A stretch of DNA of 64,000 nucleotides from Anastrepha obliqua (Eukaryota > Arthropoda > Insecta > Diptera > Tephritidae): contig NC_072892.1 in assembly GCF_027943255.1 (NCBI RefSeq), forward strand, positions 19,801,792 to 19,865,791. The letters run 5' to 3'. Below are positions 25,098 to 38,400 of this stretch, in pieces. A program made the position numbers and the translations under genes. The notes beneath the pieces were generated by a model. It saw nothing but the letters and a program-made list of their open reading frames with translations. It did not search any database and had not been told where the DNA came from. The stretch's first letter is position 1. Every line of letters starts with the position of its first letter.

Positions 25098-28000
25098 ATG
25101 GATGCGGCCAATTTATTGAATCTGGACGTGAACACGCTGTTCGAGCAGCACAGTGTGCCGGAGATCGACATCGTTCACAAGAAAATCCAGTCGGTTGTCG
25201 AAAACAAGCGGGAGGAGCTGCGCTTGATGGTTGGGTATGACTTCGCCGAATGCGCGAAAATAACATTTCTTAATATATATTTTGCTTTTTGTGGACAGCG
25301 AACGTTATCGCGATTTGCTGCAGGCTGCCGATACTATTGTGGCGATGAAAGACTCCAGTGCGAAGCTTATTGAACAGGTGGAATCCATTACTAAGAATTG
25401 TCGCAAACTTAACGAGCAGCAACTGTTGGGCTTCAAGACAAGTGCACCCGAAGACTTGATGCGAAATCGCAATGCAAATAAGCAGCTGAGTAATTACTTC
25501 AATACTATGGTGCAGATCAAGCTGTTGACTGCGTTGCCCGAATTAATATGGACGCACATTGATGAGAAGCGTTTCTACACGGCCAGTGAGTTGTTCATTT
25601 TTAGCAGGCACATAAGCACGGGGTTGCAGCTGGATGCGAACAACTCATTGATGCAACATCTGCCCGTAGCCAAAAAGCAGTGGGAAATATTAAAACCATT
25701 CAATGTGACAATAAAACACCACGTTTTGGCCGCTTTGGAACGCGAAGATCTGAGCATCGATGTGGCCGTCGATTGTTTACTCAGCTTGTTGCTATTAGAA
25801 AAGAATACTTTGAACGGAGTTTTTAATTATTTTCTCAATTTGCGCTGCACGGCGTTCCTCAGTTGCTTGAGCGAAACCAAGCAAAGTGGGAATGAAGAGC
25901 GAAGACGTGTGAAAGATCGGATATTAGCAAGCTTGCGGATACTAAACAGCACCGTTGATCTGATGGCCAAATGCTTCTTAGGTTTTTTGCATGTTTTTGG
26001 AAAACAATACAAAATTTATATTCATTTGTTCAATTTGTTAACTTGCAGAAAATGGCTTGCTGCTGCAAAAGTTGGCTGAGCTCAGAGACCTAAATGCACC
26101 GCCTACAATAACGTTAATGCACCAAACTGATGCGCAGTTTTCCTATTTGCTGCCGGAAATAATTTCGAATTTTCGCCCGAAGATCGCTGCACAAACATTG
26201 GACGAGACACAGGTGCGTGCTACGCTTGAACAATGGCTGGTGGATACCAGACGCATTGCCAGCACGCAACTGAAGCAACTTTTTGATTTCGTCTCGACAA
26301 TGAGTACCATCAAAGAACTAAAAACAGAAGCAAATGCCTGCAGAAAACATCTGAATTTCGAGCAAATTGTTACGAAACTGCAGCTCTCGCAAACACTAGA
26401 CTTCTTCGAGCTAAAATACATACCTCTCATTAACCAGCGCATCCATGACATTATCCACGATAGTTGGGCGAAAGCAATGCAAACCACCTTCGAAGCATTG
26501 GAACGCGCACTACCAGATGTTAGTTTGAGCACTTTGGACATTTGGTCGGAAAATGTAAGTGATTTGCCGCCTAGTTTGGAGGTCGCCTTATCCGAGGACC
26601 TCAAAGTTAAGAAATTGTTGATGAAAACAAAGGGTTACGATGCAGCCACCATCGCGCTATGTGCCGAATTCGACCGGCAATTGGAAGGCATTGTTTCTGA
26701 GATGAATGTGCTGTTGGAGGAGCAGGCGACACGTGCAGAAGATAAGCTTGCGTTGATAGTGTTTTTGCGTGAGACCGCCGAGGCGCAGTTGACACACTTT
26801 CTTAGCCGTATAAAGAGCCTGCACCTCCTGCCGACTCAGCGTGGTGAACTCATATTCGTGGCACGTTGCTGTGTGGCACTGGTTGAGTTGTGCCCCAACT
26901 TGAAGGTTTGTTTCTGCCAGCGCAGCGGTTGGCGCCAGTGGGTAGGGAATGTGGCCGCAAATAGTGTAGAGCACTGGAATCGAGTATGCCTGTTGCTTGA
27001 GGAAGAAACGTTCAAATTTTGGCAACAAATTGTAGTGGGAGTACTGGAAGAAAACAACTGCGAAAATGTGTTTCCTAGTGTTATTACAAACGACAACGTT
27101 TTGGAGGAATTCGCGGTAGGTGCAGCGATGGCTTCAAACTTTTACGCTTAAATAAATAACTTTGTTTTTGTTTGCAGAATTGGGAAACTGTTAAGCTAGA
27201 GCAAAAAGACGAGCAAGATGCCACCATACACTCCACTTTTCGCATTCCCAACCAACCGCGCATATCACTGCAGTCGTATCTTTTTGCATTGGTGCGCGCG
27301 CTAAACTCAATAGTACCACAAACTCTGCCCACAAAAGTGCTGCACTACTACAACCAGCAACTGTTGGCACAAATCCTACAGCACTACGAAAAAATCACGC
27401 ACGACAAGTCGGCGATCAGCCAAAATATCGCTTTGCAACTGTATTTCGATTTAAAATTTCTGCAAAGCTTATTTGGCATTACGCGTGACGACCGTGCACT
27501 GAACGAACAATTCAGCAGTTTACAAAACACCTACAAGGACTTCATTGATCCCTTCGATTTCGAGCTATTCACCGAGCATATCTCGGCAAACATCAAAAGG
27601 GCTGTGTCGCGCTTCAATTGTCAATTTGGTGTGTTGGCACCATGGCTGCCGGCGCACATGGCTCCCGTTGGATCTGCGTTGCTAGGACACGACAAGGATC
27701 CGAATGTGTTGAGTTTAAGTTCGAGCGGATCAACGTCGCTGTGGTTCCCATTGTTGCCAATTGTAACGCCAGTTCCCGCTGCTGGTGCAGAGCAGAAAAA
27801 CACTATTGCTCCGGATAATGAAAAGGTAAATCTCAAATTACAGCCTAATCATCAATGCAGTTCCAATATAAACCAAAAAGTGAACTTTCAATTCTTCTTC
27901 AAGAATGTTTTCTTTGATTTGTAGCTACACACGCGTAAGCTAAACCTATTTTGGGATTGATAAGTATGTCGTTTCGCTTAGGGCGATATTAGTTGTCTTG

Positions 28001-28593
28001 TTGGTTACTTTTCTAACAGTTTCATAAAATGTTAATTTCGATCCAAATTACCGCTAACTAGCATAGAGTACCCCTACATAAAATGTCGTATTGTGGAGTG
28101 GATTATTTACTACAGTAACGAAAGCTCGCTTCGCTATACAGAATGTAGTATAATCCACTCCATGTGCGTGTGTATGTACATATGTGTATGTGTACGAAAA
28201 AACTTGCAACCAAAAACTTAAAATTTTAATGTTTGCGTTTATTTGTGTGCCGAATTGGTCTCATAAATTACCTTTTTTTTAGCGCTGCAACTAATACGTT
28301 TTTTATTGATTTTGTCCAGTTTGATCCACTTTGAGTTAATTACTGACGCTTAATTTCTGTATTACCACTAATGTTTTTGTATAACCACAAACATTTATGC
28401 TAAATAAAAAGTTCTAACTTCCTCTCTTCTTTACCTCGGAATAATGCGCTCTCAGCCTACGCCAACACGTAAAGTTACTGCAACCACAATAACAACAACG
28501 GCGAACACAGGAGGTAAAGGCAAAAGTGATTCCAAAACGAAGTCCGGTGCTGCTTCTTTCTTTGGCGCTATGTCACAGGATTGGTTTCGATAG
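25098..28593 (+). CDS. Cog1: conserved oligomeric Golgi complex subunit 1
   Basis: COG1, a subunit of the eight-part tethering complex that captures vesicles recycling within the Golgi and so maintains glycosylation enzymes. Five exons fit with GT-AG sites and continuous phase: 25098-25234, 25299-25981, 26049-27115, 27178-27825 and 28456-28593, giving 890 residues, normal for an insect Cog1. The N-terminus has the Vps51/COG-type helical region (VHKKIQSVVENKREELRLMV, then ERYRDLLQAADTIVAMKDSS), the part that joins the complex. The rest is an alpha-helical rod. The last exon is Thr/Lys/Ser rich and ends FFGAMSQDWFR. The ATG at 25098 is the first to precede the family's usual N-terminus. No frame damage; apparently functional. 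No TATA box is visible, as in housekeeping genes. The fourth intron (630 bp) contains a hairpin. Confidence 0.95.
28094..28162. repeat. 69-bp imperfect palindrome in COG1 intron 4
   Basis: TGGAGTGGATTAT on the left pairs with ATAATCCACTCCA on the right; TACTACA pairs with TGTAGTA; inner AACGAAAGC partly pairs with GCTTCGCT. The whole can fold into a near-complete hairpin in DNA or in the unspliced RNA. It may be a small foldback element. Confidence 0.8.
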
Positions 28594-29389
28594 TAAGCAC
28601 CCACTGCGGCTGCGGCATCAGACGCTGTTTGCTTTCATTTGGCACTTGTATTCATAATTGAACACGCAAATATGTATTATAGCGTACGGAGGTGTACATA
28701 CATACACACATAAGTTTAGCCCAAGAGTACGCATTTGCAGAAGAATCGTCGTTAGTCGGTAAATACAAATGTGAAGGGCCAAACGCCAGCATCTCACCCA
28801 TCACCCCAGCGTACATTTGTATATAAATAATTAATTACTTATAAGCCAGTCGCCTATTTTGACGTTAATTATGTTATTAAGCTAATATGTAATATTTCGT
28901 AAGTGTTGCACACCCCGCTGAAGATTGTAATGAAAGCCTAAAACTGAAAATAATGACCACAAATATAAATGCGCTTACATACACACACACACAGGTAAAT
29001 TTGAATTATTAGTCTGCGACTAAGAGTACATAAATAATCTGCGGAGCAACAGAGCGTATGTTGCTATTACAACAACAATTACAAGCCAGCGTTGCTATTT
29101 CGTTTTTTTCTGAGTTCTATTGTAAGATAGCCAGGTCTAGTCGCAAAACGGCTACTAAACACGGAACTCAGCCTAAAATATGCAGTTATAGGTAACTATG
29201 AAACACGGCTGGTCATGTAAATTATAAAATATTTATTAACAATAAGAATTTACAAAAATATTGTATGCTTAGTAAAGCTAGCAACCGTAGTCATCTCCAA
29301 ATTGGTCCATTTGCAACAGAACCCCCATTAACCAACTCTAATTGGATGAAACTTAATTCCTCTTTGCTTTTAACTGCTCTGGTCGCTCT
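28594..29389. other. COG1 3' flank and intergenic
   Basis: Follows the COG1 stop codon and probably holds its 3' UTR. I see no unambiguous poly(A) signal position. CA repeats at about 28977-28993. No other gene. Confidence 0.4.
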
Positions 29390-29393
29390 CACC

Positions 29394-29790
29394 GCAGTCG
29401 ACTCACATTTGCATAGCAACTGCAGGCGATGCATATGATGCTCGCTGTTAACTGCACTCGCTCTCACAGCAGTCGACTCACACTTGCATAGCAACTGCAG
29501 GCGATGCATATGATGTTCGCTGTTAACTACACTCGCTCTGCGAGCAGTCGACTCACATTTGCATAGCAACTGCAAGCGATGCATATGATGTTCGCTGTTA
29601 ACTACACTCGCACTCCGATCAGTCGACTCACATTTGCATAGCAACTGCAGGCGATGCGTATGATGCTCGCTGTTAACTACACTCGCTCTCCGAGCAGTCG
29701 ACTCACATTTGCATAGCAACTGCAAGCGATGCATATGATGTTCGCTGTTAACTACACTCGCGAGCAGTCGGCTCACATTCACATTGTAAC
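29394..29790. repeat. 75-bp minisatellite, just over five units
   Basis: The marker GCAGTCGACTCAC (with variants) recurs at 29394, 29469, 29544, 29619 and 29694, exactly 75 bp apart, then at 29764 (70 bp). Because 75 is divisible by three, the minus strand stays open for 163 codons with a 25-residue repeat containing SVVNSEHHMHRLQLLCKCES. The frame has no known domain and no clear gene structure around it, so I treat it as a repeat rather than a gene. Confidence 0.9.
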
Positions 29791-30039
29791 TGCACGGGAT
29801 GCTGTAGAGTCATGTGTGTATGATGTTCGCTAGTTGGACAGCGAAGAGCATGTTCGTTTAGGTAGATGACCAGCAGCCATTAACTTGTTCATACGACTAC
29901 ATATAATATTTGGAAAGGAGGCATTCAAATTCTGAAGGAAATTATGCTCCCACATGGCCATAGAGTAATGCCATTTCTCTAGATCTTTCAACAGTGTATT
30001 GGTAAAGCCTTATATTATAACTAAGAAGATAACATCGAA

Positions 30040-30483
30040 TGGTCAGGGATTTTTTAAATTTATATTAAGTACGAGAGTTTTTGAAAAGTTCGGGCAAAAA
30101 TAAAAACTACTTTTTTTATTTTTTGGCTTACATATATACTCTCCTTTTATGCTTATATACCTCGTCCAACGCTGTTCTAGTTTGTTGTATCCTTTCAAAT
30201 AATAAAATTTGTCCAGGTCTGAAAAATAGCCATTCGTTTCTGCAATTCGCGATTGAAAAAAAAAAAATATTCTTCCCGCCAGCCATTTCTTCAAATTGGG
30301 TAACAAATAGTAGTCCGAGGAAGCCAAGTCTGCAGAATGGGGGCGACGTGAAACGAGTTGGAACCGTTTTTCCATTAATTTTGCAACCACAATTGCTGAG
30401 ACGTGAGCTGGTGCGGTGCGTTGTCCTGATGGCAAAGGAAAATCTCTCGGCTTCCTCGATTCAACCGAATTCAAAATATAAGA
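30040..30483 (-). mobile_element. mariner 3' fragment, cut by Helentron
   Basis: The minus strand encodes the C-terminal part of a mariner transposase: a broken second Asp region (CHQDNAP, then frameshift to APAHVSAIVVAKLM), the third Asp in ADLASSDYYLLPNLKKWLAG, then IAETNGYFSDLDKFYY and a tail LEQRWTRYISIKGEYI. The sequence ends abruptly at 30483 where the Helentron begins. The 5' half of the gene is not found beyond the Helentron (after 31890). Confidence 0.8.
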
Positions 30484-31890
30484 AACTAGCAAACCCGGCC
30501 CCCTTCGCTGGGCACACTAAAATAGAATAGATATGGTTTAGAACAGAAAATATATGCTTTTCATATTATTTATTTCTTTATTCTTTATTCAAGCGCTTTG
30601 GCATTAACAATATTTTTTGTTTTTCTATTTGTTTTTGAGTAAATATAAAATATAAATTGAAAATCAGGAAAAAAGAAGATTGTTTTTAAATTTCAAATCA
30701 ACGCATATGATCATCCATGAATTTTTCGTTTCAATTTATATGTTTTATTAAGCATTGGAGCTTTTTTAACCATTATCCATTTATATTTTTCAAAAAAAAA
30801 AAACGAAAAAAATTTTTTTTCCACGAACACATAATTTCATTCGGATTTCACATTAAATTCTCAAATTTCGTAAGAAATTATTCACTGTTCCAAAATCCAC
30901 TTTCATTTGATACCCATATTGTACATACACAACCAAAGGTTACCCGGGTCCACGTTTTGACCTATATCTCGAGACCCCAGTCACGTAGCGGCATGAAAAA
31001 TACTCTGTACTAAGGCATTCACCAACAGCTTCAATTTGATATCCATATTGTACAAACACATTCTAGGCTCCACGTTTTGGTCTCTATCTTGAGACCCTAG
31101 TCACGGAGCGGCATGAAAAATACTCTGAACTAAAGCATTCACCAACAGCTTCCATTTGATACCCATATTGTACATACACGTCCGAAGGTTACCCGGGTCC
31201 ACGTTTTGACCTATATCTCGAGACCCCAGTCACGTAGCGGCATGAAAAATACTTTGTACTAAAGTAGTCACCAACAGCTTTCATTTGATACCCATATTGT
31301 ACATACACGTCCGAAGGTTACCCGGGTCCACGTTTTGACCTATATCTCGGGACCCTATCTACCAATAGGTATTCAAACTATACGGAAATCATCTTCAATA
31401 CCTACTTAACAATGTGTGTAAGTTTGGTTTAATTCGGTTCAAAGACACGGCGAGTCCACGTTTTGGCATATATTTCGAGACCCTAGTCATCAATAGGTAT
31501 GAAAATTACCCCGTATTAAAGCACTTATCAACAGCTTTCATTTGATACCCATATTGTACATATACAACCAAAGGTTACCCGGGTCCACGTTTTGACCTAT
31601 ATCTCGAGACCCCAGTCACAGAGCGGCATGAAAAATACTCTGGACTAAAGCATTCACCAACAGCTTCCATTTGATACCCATATTGTACATACACATCCGA
31701 AGGTTACCCGGGTCCACGTTTTGACCTATATCTCGAGCCCTATTTCCAAAATAAAATATAATCCATGTTACTCGTGGATGATGTAGCTTTCGAATGGTGA
31801 AAGAATTTTTAAAATCGGTCCAGTAGTTTTTGAGCCTATTCGTAACAAACAAACAAACAAAGTTTTCCTCTTTATAATATTAGTATAGAT
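30484..31890 (+). mobile_element. non-autonomous Helentron copy 2 with tandem repeats
   Basis: Begins AACTAGCAAACCCGGCCCCC like copy 1. From about 30900 it carries six or more tandem units of about 120-150 bp (TTTGATACCCATATTGTACA, GGGTCCACGTTTTGACC, TCGAGACCCCAGTCA, GCGGCATGAAAAATACTC). It ends with TTTTCCTCTTTATAATATTA, GTATAGAT at 31890. The same units and end occur, inverted, at 54757-55200 next to helicase and endonuclease coding sequence. That identifies this copy as a deletion derivative of a Helentron. Confidence 0.82.
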
Positions 31891-32495
31891 AAACCGAGCT
31901 GGCTCAAACTTGGCGTGTGTTCTTTCACTGTTTTTTTGATGATGAATTCTTTTGGTTTTTAGGTATATTGATTTTTGTTTATATGAAAAAAAAAAAAAAT
32001 TAAATATAAAAATTTATTGCATGAATTGATTTTCAATTTGAACTACATACTTGCTGAAAATAATAAAACAAAATTCTATACCCATATTGTAATTTTTATT
32101 TGCCGTTTTGGGTTTCCTTTGAGCATACTACCATTAATTCGTCCACAGCTGTACATGTCTTTCGCAAGTGTAATAGTTATTAATAATTACTACTCTTTTA
32201 AATAAATAAAAAAATACAAATTTTTGATTTTCGTTATTTTGTTATGAAATTAAAAATGTCAGTTGCTTTCTTCCCATACTTTTATGCTTTCAATTCATTT
32301 TACTTCGATATGTTTGAGTTTATTGAAATGTCAAATTAACACAAATCATCATTCCACTACGTTTACACACTTACGAACTAAGCATTTTGTTATTCGCTTA
32401 TAAAATAGGATGGAGGATGAATGATTTTTTATACATATTTTCATGAACTTATTGGAGATGTTTAATGGGATTCGATGGGTTAATTTCACTCGCTG
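31891..32495. other. AT-rich, no gene
   Basis: No feature recognised apart from short A/T runs. It may be 3' flank of the Gly/Lys-rich exon at 32496-32651 on the minus strand. Confidence 0.4.
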
Positions 32496-35400
32496 CTACT
32501 TCTTGCCCCCTTTTTTGCCACCTCCTCCACCGCCACTTGCTGCTGCTTTCTGCTCTTGCGGCTTTTTTCCACCGCCCTTATCACCTCCAGCACCGCCACC
32601 TTTATTTTTGCTTCCACTTTTGTCAGCTCCACCGCCACCACCACCTTTTTTCTGAAAAAGAAAGATGCACCATTGTGTAAATTTCATACATGTATGCATA
32701 CATACATACACAGATACATATGTACAGTCCGGTTCACTTGATTAAAGGCAATAATTTTAATGGAATAAAATGGTTATTAAAGCAACCGTGACACAAGCGT
32801 GTCTGATAATTCCAGTAAATACTTTACTTTGTTCGAAAACAAACATGCGTTAACATATTATTCCATCTAACGGTATTTCACGGCAGTACAACTTCAGCAG
32901 TTGTAATATTGTGCTTGATTTATAGGTTCACTTGAATAGAGGCACTAATCAAATAAGAAAAAATAAAAAGAAATAAAGTAAATTTTGTTTTTACATTCAT
33001 TATTTAAAGCTTAATAAATTACTTCGTAAGAACGTTAATGAATATATTTTTACAAATTCTCCAGATAGCCTAATGAAATTTCAAACCAGGCAGTTTTAAT
33101 GATTCGAATTAGACTCTCAAATTCCACTCCCTCTTAAACCTTGCGAGTAAGCCACCCGCTAGATTTTCAATAATGCTCAGATCTGGAGAATACGGTGCCA
33201 ATGTTAAAGTTTCGATGCTTCGAAGTGGAACACAATCCAAGTTTTGACCACACCTGAAATGTGTACAGGTGCATTATCCTGTCGAAAGATCAAATTAAAA
33301 GGCCCAAATGTTTAACGAATCGCGGCACAAAAACATTCCAACAGACAGCTGTTACCCGTCATTACTCGTCTACAATTTTCAATTCGAACGCGCCATAATA
33401 CGAAAATGATCCACATACCATAACACCACCTACACGGCTGTGATGCCGACTTGCGTACCTTTCCTTCTTTCTTAAGTCATAGAAATAGTATTGTAATTAT
33501 ATCTATCCGGCCCATCCAGATTGAACATCTTTTCTTCACTAAATACTAACTGCATTCACCGGTATTGTTATTTGCAACCGAACTCCTTTCCATGTGGTCC
33601 CTTGCAAAATCGAAGCGGCCTTCTTTGCGAAATTTATTAAAGGGTGTTTTTTTGTAATTTTTTATGCTTCAGATGTGGCGCTTTTAGCTGCAAATGGCTA
33701 CTATTTTTGCCATTTCTTTAATTCAGTTGAAAGTGCGGAATTCGATGCAATCTTAAGAGTTTTGCGGGTTTCTTTCGGTGTTAAAGACTTCGGAGTTCTG
33801 ACTTTGTAGTTCTTACCATAGGAGGCCTTTGTTTCACGTAAAGATCTACAGCATTTGGGCTCCGACCAATCTTTTTGGAAATTTGGCGATTTGAAAAGTC
33901 CCACTGAGATCAAGATACCGATTTGTCCTGTTTTGCGATCTGTTCTGAACCTTTCCGCTCTCCCATTATATTACAATTAAGAAGTTTTCGACCAAACGCA
34001 ATGAATGCTTAAAAAAACGATCCTTTTTCACAACTTACAGCTGCTGAAGTTTTACTGCCACGAAATACCGTTAGATGGAATTATATTTTAATGCATATTT
34101 ATTTTCAAAGTACAGTCTTCACTGGAATTATCAAAAACCCTTGGATTACTAGATCAACCAACCATTACTACACTAATAACCATTTCCTCCCATAAAAATT
34201 GCCTTTATTCACGTGAACCAGCTTGTACGTATGCAGATAGATGCGTATAAACCAAGTATAAAACAATTAGAAGGATCGATTTTTATATATAAATTTGAAA
34301 TAAATAAAAAAAAATACAAAAATTGACAGGTAGAGTGAAGTATGAATTCTGTGATTTTATTGCGTTTGTTTTAAAAGTTCGGTACGAATATGCCATATTA
34401 ATATAGATGCATACAAAATATGTTGTTTACAAGTCTTATCGACTGGTCAGAAGGCTCCGATGATGATCGCAAAATAAGCAGTTCACGGGCGTATTTTTCT
34501 GCAGGACAGACTAGCAAGTACAGCACTCAGACACAATGAAGTCCAATGTTCTCCCGAGTGCACATTCCCTTTTTAATTTTCTTGAAATCTATTAGATCTT
34601 GTGGTGCCAAGAAGCCAAGGTGGTCGCTTCTTAACAAATCAGTGCCAAAGACCTCAAGCCTGATTCGAGCGTAGGCGGGCAGGCGCACAAGAAGTGGTCT
34701 GCCGTCTCATCCTCCTCTTCACAAGCTGGGCAGAGTACACTGTCTGAGATGCCTACCTTTTCCACATGCTTTGCCCACAAAAAGTGGCCCGTCATCAATC
34801 CAACCAGCTTTCTGCAGTCACCTTTGCTTAATGACCGAACGATTTATGACAGTCGGTCGGACATGACAGGTAACATCAGTTTTGTCCATCTGCAGCCTCT
34901 CTCAGCCTGCCAAGTTCGCTTGTGGGTTAGAGTCCCCGGTTTGCTAAACGTGGCTTTGATGGCTGCAGAAGAGGGTGGCAGAACGGGCTCCGGGCCAAGG
35001 AAGTTGGCCTCACCAAGTGGTGGTAGACTAACCAGAGCATCTAATGGCGGTCCTGAAGTAGTCGGAAAAGCTCCGATGCAACAGATGGCCATAGTGCGTT
35101 GTAGTCTCGATAAGGTCCTCCTGACTCCCACGAGAGCGAGTGTACTCATCCTGACTACTGATGCATGGTCTTATTATAGCTGTGTAGATCCATAGGACCT
35201 TGCTATGAGAAATACCCCACGTTTTCCCAAAAACACCCTTGCACTGCCAGAAGGCTGCCGGTGCTTTGGATGTCTTTGTTTCAACGTGTGACTTCCAAAG
35301 GAATTTACTATCGAGCATTACTCCAAGATATTTAATTTCTTTGGATAGCTGGATTTTGACTCTTACTTTCACGGGTGTACAAAACGCGCAAAATCCAAAA

Positions 35401-38400
35401 TCCCAAACTCGCAGCTTCCACAAGCGCCACCAAGTTCTGAAATGTCGGCTACCTGCATCGCGATTTAAGTAACTTTGCAAAAAAAATTAATCAGCAAAAA
35501 TACTGAACAAGTTTTCGCGCTATTAAGGGGTCCCGGTGGTCTAGAGCTCGAAAATTTAGAGTATTTTTAGGATTTTTTTACAATTAAAAAATGAAAAACG
35601 ATATTTAAATTTTGTAGGCTTTGTATTTAGCTTCTTAAAATTTAAAAATTTTTTTTTGCTTTTTTAAAATTGTTTTTTTTTAATTTTAATAATTTAAAAA
35701 ATCTTGCTGAAGTTGACACTCCCGAAAAATTGGATCTGGACGGTGTTGTCCATTTTGGCTCTTCTATTAATCTGAAACACAAAAACTAAAAAAAATTATT
35801 AATCAGTATGACCGTAGCTATGCCACGTACTAGAATAAAAAAAAAAAAACAAAAAAAAAATTTGACAAAATGGCGCGCTTTTAAATTTGACACTCGAAAA
35901 ATCGGAGTTTTTTTCAGTTTTTTAATAAAAAAATACGAAATAATTGAAATAATAATATGATGATTCTAGTACAGGCGATAGCCACTGATGTTGTGAATAA
36001 CATATTAAAATTTCCGGCGATTCGGCTGAATAGTTTTTTTTTGGACAACATTAGGCCGAAAAAAGTCGTTGCGAGATAAATGAGTTTAAAGTTTGAGGTG
36101 CAGGAGCGCGCGGATCGCTCTTTACCTAGTCAATGGGCTGTAGAAGCTATAATATTGGGTATTTCCGCATGGAAATTTTGCAGTATACTTTCGAAATATC
36201 GAAAAAACAAAAACTCGATTTTTTGAAATTTCTAGACCACTGGGTCGCCTTAAATAAAATCACTCAAAAAACTAATAGAGACAGTAAACTTAGAAACAAA
36301 TAACCACTTCACGTTTCAGCTGTTTCATGTTGCTGAAAAACAGTTGACAGCTGAGTTCAGTGTTGCAAATCGTACGTTCACATACACACTGCTGTAAGCC
36401 TCTAAAGGCATGAACACAATGCAGGCGTCAAACAAATGCTTGCCAGCATCATCAGAAGCAAACCAAATACATAGCGCAAGTGGAACAAATCATTATGAAG
36501 CCGTAGTAAGTCAATTGCCACAAAAGCAAAAAAAAATTGGCAAAAATATGCACAGATTTAAACAACGAAATAGAAAATTATTCCTGCATTGGAAACTAAA
36601 ATATGGATTTTCAAAAATAGGTGTGAGGCGTGGCTCCAACTTGCTAAAACACTGTCTGTGTACGCAAGGAAGGATGTTCTCTCATTATTGACAGAAAATA
36701 ATAATAATAAAAAATAATAATAAGAGACACCGTCCACAGAAATTGTTTGCCCTCGACGATTTAAAAAAAAATATGGTCCTATTATTTCATTGCTTGCGTG
36801 AAGTGGCTGTTGATGTTTTAACCACTCCAAGACTGTCTTGCAACAATTTTTAGGCAATTGTAATCGTTAGGCTTAAGGGCTTGCTCAACTTTAATTTTGC
36901 ACCCAGAACTTTCGCACCCATGAGCGAATCAAATCTTCACTTGGGGGGGATCACGTAAACGTTAAATATTCTGAACAAAATCTATGACGAGCAGTAGCAC
37001 ACGAGCCTTGAAATGCGTTGCTCATCCGGCTGCGATGTCGTGCCTAAGTAACCTGCACGAATAACGAAGCTCACGCGTTAGGATGAAACTTTAAGTTTAA
37101 AAACTAACTCTGCCATTGGCCACTCTGTATAAGAACTAACATCGCTGTTCTGACTTTTCTAACCTGGATAAAAGAAGGGAAGCAAATAGGTCTGGTAGTA
37201 AACGAGGACAAGACGAAATACCTTCGCGCGCTTTGTTAGACTCGGTGGTGCGTTTATCGCACCAATTAAGAAGAAAAAGTACATAGATATGTAGATCAAC
37301 CATTGTTTGTATTTATAGATATTGTACTAATTGAATCGAAATACTTTTTTCGCAAAAGATTTACGATTTTTTACAGTCTTTAATTTGCTGTTATTAGATC
37401 GGTACATTAGGGTGGTAGCAACTGAGATATGGTGGGTAGGTACCACAACGGAGCGCCTGTGATCAATGAGCTTTTTCAGGAAAAGCCCACTCCTTGAGAC
37501 AAAAAAATTGGTGTATCACACTTTAAAATCCGACAATAAATGCCGAAGATATGAAGAAAAATGCAATTGGGCGACATCTAGGGTTGCCAGAAAAAAATTT
37601 TTTTTTAATGTTTTTCAAAAACACTTCATATGAGGGGAGGTATGGGCGACTTTTTCTTGGTGATACGCTCTAATGTACATGTATAGGGTTATTCAATAGG
37701 TGCGCTTCAACTTTTTTCCGATAGGGAGGGCGAACGACGCAATATTTTTTATTTTTCGCTTGTCATTTGTAAACTTCATTAGTATACATTTCATCATGGA
37801 ACGCTACACACTTGAGCAACGATTGCAAATCGTGCAAATTTTTTATGAAAATAATCGTTCTGTTGCTGCTACTTTAAGAGCATTACGGTCATTTTACGGT
37901 CCATTTAACAAGCCGTCCCGTTAGGGTTATGTGAAGTCATTGGTCTACAGTAATAAGCCGGCGACGATTTTTGAGCGGTAAAGTATGTAATTTTTCTAGT
38001 TTTGTTTTGTATTGTCATTGTAATGAAGAGCTGCCTTGAGAAGAATTAAATAATAATAATAATACCAAAGTATTATCTCCATAGGATAAAACTTTGGTGT
38101 CCCCACACCCTAATCTAATTTAGACAAATAAACGAAATTTTGCACAGTTGTTAATAAACTTCATAGCCATTGAGCGGCCGCCGAGGCGAATGGGTTGGTG
38201 TGTGATTACCATCCGGGGCTCAGAGAGAACGTAGGTTCGAATCTCAGTGAAACACCAAATGAAGAAAAAGGGGTTTCCAATAGCGGTCGCCCCTCGGCAG
38301 GCAATGGCAAACCTCCGAGTGTATTTGTGTCATGAAAAAGCTGCTCATAAAAATATCTGCCATTCGGAGTCGGATTGAAACTGTAGGTCCCTCCATTTGT

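Noticed and set aside
25827..27096. Several minus-strand frames of 60-150 codons
   Set aside because: Shadows of the COG1 exons; no independent signals.
29394..29790. CRISPR-like regular repeats
   Set aside because: The repeats are head-to-tail without unique spacers, and the genome is eukaryotic. Same for 51735-52475.
32443..32655. Poly-proline protein on the plus strand (also 40516-40746)
   Set aside because: Antisense of Gly-codon runs; the minus frames have proper start, splice and stop signals instead.
38172..38260. A genuine tRNA gene
   Set aside because: The head has A and B boxes but no closed cloverleaf or anticodon arm that I can draw, and the same sequence continues into the SINE body in several copies.
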